Assembly: GCA_009702725.1 (NCBI GenBank)
Contig: WLHM01000012.1
Location: 1-12,249, forward strand
Source: Actinomycetota bacterium
GTDB taxonomy: Bacteria > Actinomycetota > Actinomycetes > S36-B12
DNA length: 12,249 bases
Direction of reading: 5' to 3'
Part shown: one piece after another, positions 7,322-12,249 of the stretch
Position numbering within the stretch: position 1 is the stretch's first letter
How the letters are laid out: each line of letters begins with the position of its first letter
Made by a program: the position numbers and the translations under genes
Notes under the pieces: model-generated
Told to the model about the DNA's origin: nothing
Databases searched by the model: none
The model's input: the letters and a program-made list of their open reading frames with translations, nothing else

Positions 7322-9518
7322 TACCAGCGTTCGAGGCACCATCCTCAATTACCGGCACAAGTGACAACTTGCCGCGTGGATCGATCTCCTTGATCTCAAC
7401 CTGAATTTTGTCCCCCACCTTGAGCACGTCATCGACACTTTCGACGCGCTTGCCACCGGCGAGCTTCTTGACCTCAGATATGTGCAATAGCCCATCTTTA
7501 CCAGGCACTAAGGAAATAAATGCCCCAAAGGCTGCGGTCTTAACGACGGTGCCCAGGTAGCGTTCGCCAACCTCGGGCATCGTCGGGTTGGCGATCTGAT
7601 TGATCTGCGAACGAGCAGCTTCGGCTGATGGTCCATCGGTTGCCCCAATGTAGATCGTGCCGTCGTCTTCGATCGAGATATCAGCGCCGGTTTCTTCTTG
7701 GATCTGATTGATGATCTTGCCCTTCGGGCCAATCACCTCACCGATCTTGTCAACCGGGATCTTGATGGAAATCACGCGAGGTGCGGTAGCCGCCATCTCG
7801 TCTGGGCTGTCGATGGCCTCATTCATGACTTCGAGAATTGCCAGTCGCGCATTGTGCGCCTGGGTAAGCGCACCAGCCAGAACAGATGCTGGGATGCCAT
7901 CAAGTTTGGTGTCAAGTTGCAGTGCTGTAACAAAATCTTTGGTGCCCGCGACTTTGAAGTCCATATCACCGAAGGCATCTTCGGCTCCCAAAATATCGGT
8001 CAGAGCGACGTACTCGATCTTGCCGTCAACTTCACCGGAGATCAAGCCCATTGCAATACCCGCTACCGGAGCCCGCAGAGGCACTCCAGCATTGAGTAGC
8101 GACATCGTTGATGCGCACACCGAACCCATCGACGTGGAACCGTTGGAACCTAGAGCTTCGGAGACCTGGCGGATGGCGTAAGGGAACTCTGAACGCGATG
8201 GCAGCACCGGGATCAATGCCCGCTCGGCTAGTGCACCGTGGCCGATTTCGCGCCGCTTGGGTGAACCAACGCGACCCGTTTCACCTGTTGAGTAAGGCGG
8301 GAAGTTGTAGTTATGCATGTAGCGCTTCCGGTTCTCCGGATTCAAGGTGTCAAGTTGCTGCTCCATGCGCAACATGTTCAAGGTGGTAACACCAAGGATC
8401 TGGGTTTCACCGCGCTCGAACAATGCCGACCCATGAACGCGTGGCAGCACCTGCACCTCTGCGGACAAAGTACGGATATCGGTCAACCCACGACCGTCAA
8501 TGCGCACCTTGTCGCGAAGTACCCGGTCGCGCACACATGACTTAGTGACCGACCGGAGCGCAGCCGAAAGCTCCTTCTCGCGGCCCGTGAAGGATCCACC
8601 GAGTTCGGCGAGCACCTCACCCTTGATCTCGTCAAGGCGCTCTTCGCGATCGGCCTTGCTAACTATGGTTAGGGCCTTGCGCACCGATTCATTCGCACTC
8701 TTGTAGACTGCGTCATAGGCATCACTTTGATACTCAAGGAAGATTGGGAAATCAACCGTGGGCTTGGCGGCTGCCTTGGCTAACGTTATCTGAGCTTCAC
8801 AGAGTGCACGAATAAACGGCTTGGCCGCTTCGAGCCCTTCGGCTACCACTGCTTCGGTAGGAGCAGTTGCGCCGCCTGCGATGAGCTCGATCGTGCGTTC
8901 AGTGGCCTCAGCCTCGACCATCATGATCGCGACATCATCACCGGCTATCCGGCCCGCCACCACCATGTCGAAAACCGCATCAGCAAGTTGCTCATGGGTC
9001 GGGAACCCAACCCACTGCCCGCCGATGAGTGCTACTCGCACGCCACCGATCGGCCCGCTAAAAGGTAGGCCGGAAAGCTGAGTTGATGCCGATGCGCCAT
9101 TAATAGCCACAACGTCATAGAGGTCATTGGGGTTTAGTGCCATTACGGTGATAACGACCTGAACCTCATTGCGCAAACCCTTGATGAAGGTTGGCCGCAA
9201 CGGACGGTCAATCAACCGGCAGGTGAGGATTGCATCCTCACTTGGGCGTCCTTCACGACGGAAGAACGAACCAGGGATTCGACCGAGTGAATACATGCGC
9301 TCTTCGACGTCGACAGTAAGTGGGAAGAAATCAAATTGATCCTTCGGTGACTTACCGGCGGTCGTCGCGCTGAGTAGCATTGTTTCTTCATCGAGATAGA
9401 TAGCTACTGACCCGGCTGCTTGACGTGCCAAGCGACCGGTTTCAAACGTGATCGTGCGCGTTCCATACGAGCCGTTATCGATAACGGCCTTTGCTGTTGC
9501 AATCTGGGAACCCTCCAC
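7311..9518 (-). CDS. pnp: Polyribonucleotide nucleotidyltransferase (PNPase)
   Basis: 735 residues. This trimeric enzyme degrades RNA 3' to 5' with phosphate, releasing nucleoside diphosphates, and can run in reverse to add tails; in actinobacteria it is also called GpsI. Two RNase PH domains (about 15-145 and 340-560) flank a helical domain (about 240-330). A KH domain follows (about 588-650; GPKG loop at 597-600), then an S1 domain (about 660-728). The second PH domain holds the catalytic Asp514, Asp520 and Lys522 in EDAFGDMDFK, matching E. coli Asp486, Asp492 and Lys494. The frame is open to 9593, but a perfect AGGAGG precedes GTG 9518 with five bases between, and family homology begins just after it. 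It is 200 bases downstream of rpsO and overlaps the M16 gene by 11 bases. Confidence 0.98.
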   Translation of the reverse strand: MEGSQIATAKAVIDNGSYGTRTITFETGRLARQAAGSVAIYLDEETMLLSATTAGKSPKDQFDFFPLTVDVEERMYSLGRIPGSFFRREGRPSEDAILTCRLIDRPLRPTFIKGLRNEVQVVITVMALNPNDLYDVVAINGASASTQLSGLPFSGPIGGVRVALIGGQWVGFPTHEQLADAVFDMVVAGRIAGDDVAIMMVEAEATERTIELIAGGATAPTEAVVAEGLEAAKPFIRALCEAQITLAKAAAKPTVDFPIFLEYQSDAYDAVYKSANESVRKALTIVSKADREERLDEIKGEVLAELGGSFTGREKELSAALRSVTKSCVRDRVLRDKVRIDGRGLTDIRTLSAEVQVLPRVHGSALFERGETQILGVTTLNMLRMEQQLDTLNPENRKRYMHNYNFPPYSTGETGRVGSPKRREIGHGALAERALIPVLPSRSEFPYAIRQVSEALGSNGSTSMGSVCASTMSLLNAGVPLRAPVAGIAMGLISGEVDGKIEYVALTDILGAEDAFGDMDFKVAGTKDFVTALQLDTKLDGIPASVLAGALTQAHNARLAILEVMNEAIDSPDEMAATAPRVISIKIPVDKIGEVIGPKGKIINQIQEETGADISIEDDGTIYIGATDGPSAEAARSQINQIANPTMPEVGERYLGTVVKTAAFGAFISLVPGKDGLLHISEVKKLAGGKRVESVDDVLKVGDKIQVEIKEIDPRGKLSLVPVIEDGASNAGNEG

Positions 9519-9523
9519 GGGTG

Positions 9524-9529
9524 CCTCCT
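9524..9529 (-). promoter_or_regulatory. Strong ribosome binding site that sets the pnp start
   Basis: On the minus strand this reads AGGAGG, a full anti-Shine-Dalgarno match, five bases before GTG 9518. It decides the pnp start against the 75-base upstream extension. The first AGG also forms part of a small hairpin, CCTGT/ACAGG (arms 9539-9543 and 9527-9531), that could modulate access. Confidence 0.8.
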
Positions 9530-9659
9530 GTTTCTGTGACAGGGGCGCGCGCGGCATTGTTTCCGGGAGACGCGGTCTTCGATCGAGGCCCACGGGAGAT
9601 TGCTCCCGGAGGTCACTACCGAGGACCGACTCCAGGCGTTACGCGTGCGCGAGCGCCCC
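9527..9659 (-). promoter_or_regulatory. Foldable pnp leader with long nested stem (candidate autoregulatory/processing site)
   Basis: The rpsO-pnp gap (9519-9718) holds no gene. In the transcript, GGGGCGC (9659-9653) can pair with GCGCCCC (9548-9542). Four further pairs follow after one mismatch, closing a domain of about 118 bases. Inside, TCCGGGAG (9610-9603) can pair with CTCCCGGA (9569-9562) or, as an alternative 6-bp hairpin with a CAAT loop, with CTCCCG (9598-9593). The outer stem's CC also belongs to a small hairpin that covers the first half of the Shine-Dalgarno. In E. coli a long stem in the same rpsO-pnp gap is cut by RNase III and mediates PNPase autocontrol. That the structure here works similarly is inference; only the complementarity is seen. 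Confidence 0.4.
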
Positions 9660-9718
9660 GGATGTGTGTACTGGTGTGCCGTTCTTTAGTTGTACCAATC
9701 GTTCCTTAGCCGCTGCTG

Positions 9719-9988
9719 CTAGCGACGAATACCAAGGCGTTCGATGATCGTCCGATAACGGGCGATCTCAGTCTTGGCCAAGTACTGCAGCAACCTGCGG
9801 CGTTGCCCCACTAGGAGCAGTAGGCCGCGACGGCTGTGGTGATCGTGCTTGTGGGTCTTAAGGTGCTCGGTCAGGTCCGAAATACGGCGCGTGAGCATCG
9901 CAATCTGAACCTCGGGTGAGCCGGTATCGCCGGGCTTGGAGCCGTATTCAGCGATAATTTCTGCCTTGGTGGCAGTATCAAGTGGCAT
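9719..9988 (-). CDS. rpsO: 30S ribosomal protein S15
   Basis: 89 residues, exactly the usual S15 length. S15 binds the 16S rRNA central-domain three-way junction early in 30S assembly. The start PLDTATKAEIIAEYG, the conserved GDTGSPEVQIAMLT (about residues 21-34), the basic HLKTHKHDHHSRRGLL segment (about 42-57) and the VGQRRRLLQYL helix are all present. A longer frame reaches 10054, but ATG 9988 has AGAGGA five bases upstream and gives the exact family length, so the extension is rejected. It lies between ribF and pnp as in most actinobacteria, and its leader folds extensively (see 9991-10062). Confidence 0.98.
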   Translation of the reverse strand: MPLDTATKAEIIAEYGSKPGDTGSPEVQIAMLTRRISDLTEHLKTHKHDHHSRRGLLLLVGQRRRLLQYLAKTEIARYRTIIERLGIRR

Positions 9989-9990
9989 TT

Positions 9991-10062
9991 CTTCCTCTCG
10001 GGCGCACTCCCCGGCATCACCGGTCGGCACTTTCGTGTTTGACACGTATCGCAAAGCGCCCG
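9991..10062 (-). promoter_or_regulatory. Structured rpsO leader, candidate S15 autoregulatory RNA with its ribosome binding site
   Basis: Read on the minus strand, CGGGCGC (10062-10056) pairs perfectly with GCGCCCG (10005-9999). The pairing encloses two hairpins: CGTGT-CAA-ACACG (10046-10034) and CCGG-TGATG-CCGG (10023-10011). The result is a three-way junction whose closing stem ends exactly where the ribosome binding site AGAGGAAG (9998-9991) begins. A competing fold pairs GCGCTTT (10059-10053) with AAAGTGC (10033-10027; six Watson-Crick pairs and one G-U). This extends the first hairpin to 12 bp with a six-base bulge and frees the 3' arm. S15 binds a three-way junction in 16S rRNA, and S15-responsive rpsO leaders of several unrelated folds are known in other phyla. 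Regulation here is inferred. Confidence 0.5.
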
Positions 10063-10078
10063 CTCCACGACCGTCTTG

Positions 10079-10129
10079 GGTAGCAGGCTACCAGTAGCAC
10101 CCAATTAGGCGAAATTGCCCGGAATCGCC
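10079..10129 (-). other. Weak inverted repeats between ribF and rpsO
   Basis: GGCGA (10108-10112) pairs with TCGCC (10125-10129), and a 6-bp repeat GGTAGC/GCTACC lies at 10079-10084/10087-10092. They fall just after the ribF stop on the transcribed strand and could be a weak terminator, or an operator near an rpsO promoter. No T-run follows, and I could not find a convincing -35/-10 pair in 9989-10143. Confidence 0.25.
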
Positions 10130-10143
10130 GTGATCACCGAACT

Positions 10144-11061
10144 TCAGTCGATCGCTAGTAACTTTCTAGTCATGGCCACATCGGTGTTCATCGCCGCTAC
10201 GAGGGCCCCCAAATCGGCGAATACCGCCTGGCCGCGCACCCTGGCCACGAAGTCAACGCTTAGTTCTTGGTCATAAAGATCTAGGTCGTCGCGATCTAGG
10301 ACAAATGCCTCGATCCGGCGCTCAGCGCCGTCGAACTGGGGATTGGTGCCAATTGAGATCGCGGCCGCCAACCGGCCCAACCCACCCGTGGTGACCCAGC
10401 CGGCATAAACACCATCGGCCGGAACGGCTCGGCTTTGATCAATTTGCAAATTCGCGGTTGGGAAACCAAGTTCGCGGCCGCGTTCATCCCCATGCACCAC
10501 TACACCTGCGAGTCGGTAGTCACGGTCCAAAATCTCAGCAGCAGCAGCCACTTCACCGGCAGCAATCAGGCGGCGCACATTGGTCGAGGACCACTGCGCC
10601 CCGCCCCCACCTTGAATATCGATGGAGTCCACGTCAAAGCCGTACTCGACCCCAAGTGCCTTAAGTACCTGCACATCACCTGCGGCTTCGTGGCCGAACC
10701 AGAAGTTTTTGCCAACCACCACTGCGCGCGCATTTAGTTGATTGACGACTATCCGCTCAACGAAATCCCGCGGTGCCAAATGCGAGGTGGCTTCGGTGAA
10801 ATCCAGTACATAAACATTGTCGGCCCCTGCTGCAAGAAGTAGCTCTTTACGCTCGCTCACGCTGGCGAGCATTTTCGGCGCCAACTCAGGGCGCAGCACG
10901 AGCAGCGGGTGCGGGTCAAAAGTCATGACGGAAACCGCGATATCGAGCTCATCGGCGATCACCCGAGCGCGATCAATTAGCGCGCGATGCCCGCGGTGCA
11001 CACCATCGAAGACACCCAGGCAGACCACCGCAGGTGCCGAAGACTTCAGAGCATCAGCCAT
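10144..11061 (-). CDS. ribF: Bifunctional riboflavin kinase / FMN adenylyltransferase (FAD synthetase)
   Basis: 305 residues, the usual RibF length. It phosphorylates riboflavin to FMN and adenylates FMN to FAD. The N-terminal adenylyltransferase domain (about 1-165) shows GVFDGVHRGH (16-25), FDPHP (48-52), VVVGKNFWFG (114-123) and SSTNVR (158-163). The C-terminal kinase domain (about 172-305) shows GRELGFPTANL (185-195), with the PTAN metal/ATP loop. GTNPQFD (228-234) follows, then EAFVLD (251-256), whose Glu is the expected catalytic base. An in-frame stop lies five codons before ATG 11061, which bounds the start; only a weak purine stretch precedes it. It lies 17 bases after truB. Its FAD product serves GlpD and the AGPS-like oxidase in the same window, but that link is general. 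Confidence 0.97.
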   Translation of the reverse strand: MADALKSSAPAVVCLGVFDGVHRGHRALIDRARVIADELDIAVSVMTFDPHPLLVLRPELAPKMLASVSERKELLLAAGADNVYVLDFTEATSHLAPRDFVERIVVNQLNARAVVVGKNFWFGHEAAGDVQVLKALGVEYGFDVDSIDIQGGGGAQWSSTNVRRLIAAGEVAAAAEILDRDYRLAGVVVHGDERGRELGFPTANLQIDQSRAVPADGVYAGWVTTGGLGRLAAAISIGTNPQFDGAERRIEAFVLDRDDLDLYDQELSVDFVARVRGQAVFADLGALVAAMNTDVAMTRKLLAID

Positions 11062-11078
11062 AACAAGACCACTCTAGG

Positions 11079-11954
11079 TCAAACAAATACTGCGAGGTAG
11101 CGAGCAACGCCATCTTTTCGCTCAGCTAAGGCGAGGAGGTCGCCAGCAGCAGTGGTAATGGCTATTGGGCCGGGGCCGTCAGGTGCCCACTCAATTCGCC
11201 GACCATGAGCAACCGCATCGGCCGCTACTTCATCAACCGCCCACGTAGTAAACGCACGCCTGGCAACCTCGCCCATAGCAACCACCGAATCAACGCCGAC
11301 ATTATCGATTTCAATTGCCTCATCACCGGTGAACGGGCCGACCCGCGTGCGCCGCAAAGCCGTGAGATGCCCACCAACCCCGAGCCCCGCCCCGAGATCG
11401 CGAGCTAGCGCTCGAATATAGGTGCCGGTCGAGCAGGTCACTTCGACATCAATGTCAATCCAGCTCGAATCAAAAGCAAAGCGATGCACGTCGAACCGCT
11501 CAACATTTACTGCCCGCGCTGAAAGTTCGACACTTTCACCCGCCCTAACCAGCGCATGGGCTCTTCGTCCATCGACTTTGATGGCACTGATGGCACTGGG
11601 GACTTGGGAAATATCACCGGTCAATTTAGCGATCCCCTCCCTAATCGCCGCCTCATCAACAGTAGCTATGCGATCGGCGCCCACGGTGGTCAACGTTTCG
11701 CCCTGGGAATCGTCAGTAATCGTAGAAGATCCAAGCCGAATAGTGGCTTTATAAACTTTGTCTTGTTTGGCCAAAAACCCAAGTAGCCGCGTGGCGCGAT
11801 CAACACCGATCAGCAGGACCCCGGTAGCCATCGGGTCAAGCGTGCCACCGTGTCCGACTTTTCGAGTTTGCAGCGCCTTACGGGTGCGAGCCACCACATC
11901 ATGTGAAGTTATGCCGCTCGGCTTATCGACGACTATCACGCCGACCGGGGTCAT
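11079..11954 (-). CDS. truB: tRNA pseudouridine(55) synthase
   Basis: 291 residues, typical of actinobacterial TruB. It converts U55 in the T-loop of tRNAs to pseudouridine. The protein opens with GVIVVDKPSGITSHDVV and carries the catalytic motif GHGGTLDPMATGVL with Asp40. Tyr68 in DKVYKA and the CSTGTYIRALARDLG segment (174-188) line the active site, and LRRTRVGPF (200-208) follows. A short C-terminal PUA-like region (about 235-291) ends in VARYLAVFV. The ATG at 11954 overlaps the rbfA stop as ATGA with no Shine-Dalgarno of its own, so translation is probably coupled to rbfA. Confidence 0.97.
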   Translation of the reverse strand: MTPVGVIVVDKPSGITSHDVVARTRKALQTRKVGHGGTLDPMATGVLLIGVDRATRLLGFLAKQDKVYKATIRLGSSTITDDSQGETLTTVGADRIATVDEAAIREGIAKLTGDISQVPSAISAIKVDGRRAHALVRAGESVELSARAVNVERFDVHRFAFDSSWIDIDVEVTCSTGTYIRALARDLGAGLGVGGHLTALRRTRVGPFTGDEAIEIDNVGVDSVVAMGEVARRAFTTWAVDEVAADAVAHGRRIEWAPDGPGPIAITTAAGDLLALAERKDGVARYLAVFV

Positions 11955-12249
11955 ATTAGTTCGGAGTCGTCCACGCGAGGGGCTCGATATGGATCAGCGT
12001 CGCCCGCGTAGGTGGCGTTCGCGGCCTGTGCGTGCACCTGCGCATCTGCTTCGGCTGCCTTCTGGAGGAGTTCTGCCACGTGTTGGGCGTTCTCGGGTAG
12101 CGCATCAGGAAAAAACGCCAACGATGGCGTGAATTTGATGCCGGTCTGACGCCCGACTTCTGACCGGATAATCCCCTTGGCGGACTCCAGTGCGGCTGCT
12201 GTTTCGGTGCGCGCCTGATCATCACCGTAGACGGTGTAAAAAACCGACG
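11951..12249 (-). CDS. rbfA: Ribosome-binding factor A, 3' part (5' end outside window)
   Basis: The frame is open from the right edge to a TGA at 11953-11951, giving 98 whole codons with no start in view; the N-terminus lies past 12249. Visible landmarks are SVFYTVYGDD at the edge, LESAKGIIRSEVG, the T-x-x-KFTPSLAF strand and PDALPENAQHVAELL, all characteristic of RbfA. RbfA is a KH-type cold-shock protein that binds the 30S subunit during 16S 5'-end maturation. The last 40 residues (AAEADAQVHAQ...DDSELI) are a low-complexity acidic tail seen in many actinobacterial RbfA proteins. The stop overlaps the truB ATG by four bases. A shorter frame on the same strand at 11956-12225 is a shadow. Confidence 0.95.
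   Translation of the reverse strand, partial: SVFYTVYGDDQARTETAAALESAKGIIRSEVGRQTGIKFTPSLAFFPDALPENAQHVAELLQKAAEADAQVHAQAANATYAGDADPYRAPRVDDSELI

Noticed and set aside
9519..9593. Upstream extension of the pnp frame
   Set aside because: The AGGAGG before GTG 9518 and the start of family homology favour the shorter protein; the extension runs through the structured leader.
9989..10054. Upstream extension of the rpsO frame
   Set aside because: S15 is 89 residues, as obtained from ATG 9988 with a good ribosome binding site; the extra residues read through the leader stems.
11956..12225. 89-codon minus-strand frame at the right edge
   Set aside because: The other minus-strand frame encodes recognisable RbfA residues through to the truB overlap; this one is its shadow.
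1..12249. CRISPR, insertion sequence, prophage, tRNA/rRNA or defence system
   Set aside because: I saw no regularly spaced repeats, transposase or integrase motifs, or tRNA-like cloverleaf on either strand; nearly all sequence is accounted for by conserved genes.

Overview
The window is a compact, moderately GC-rich bacterial chromosome segment (by eye, not counted). It most likely comes from an actinobacterium. The minus-strand order rbfA - truB - ribF - rpsO - pnp - M16 peptidase - dapB is the classic actinobacterial translation/RNA-decay/lysine cluster. GTG and TTG starts, 4-base stop/start overlaps and the protein sequences all fit that phylum. I cannot place the genus; a planktonic or soil actinobacterium with a streamlined genome is a guess.

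Layout. Bases 1-423 hold the 3' part of a GNAT acetyltransferase (+). It converges on a large FAD-linked oxidase of the alkyl-DHAP synthase family (571-2244, -), with a GC-rich hairpin between the two stops. The oxidase starts back to back with glpD (2245-3780, +). glpD leads a tightly overlapping + strand run: glpD, azlC, azlD and a small membrane protein with a possible PH-like tail (to 5255). That run meets the minus-strand cluster at 5255/5258, where only two bases separate the convergent stops. From there to the right edge everything is on the minus strand. Read in transcription order it is rbfA (partial), truB, ribF, rpsO, pnp, M16 peptidase, dapB.

How the genes work together. rbfA and truB act on 30S maturation and tRNA U55, ribF makes FMN and FAD, rpsO makes S15, PNPase degrades RNA, an M16 zinc protease follows, and DapB makes lysine/diaminopimelate precursors. 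On the left, GlpD converts glycerol 3-phosphate to DHAP. The divergent oxidase resembles an enzyme that acts on acyl-DHAP, so the pair may share a metabolite pool. AzlC/AzlD form a probable branched-chain amino acid exporter.

No stretch over 300 bases lacks a gene. The longest gaps are 9519-9718 (pnp leader), 9989-10143 (rpsO leader) and 424-570 (convergent gap). I see no tRNA, rRNA, CRISPR array, insertion sequence, prophage or defence gene. The most interesting non-coding signals are two foldable leaders. One, before rpsO, can form either a three-way junction abutting the ribosome binding site or a competing long hairpin. The other, before pnp, can form a long nested stem. I do not see an obviously new protein system.
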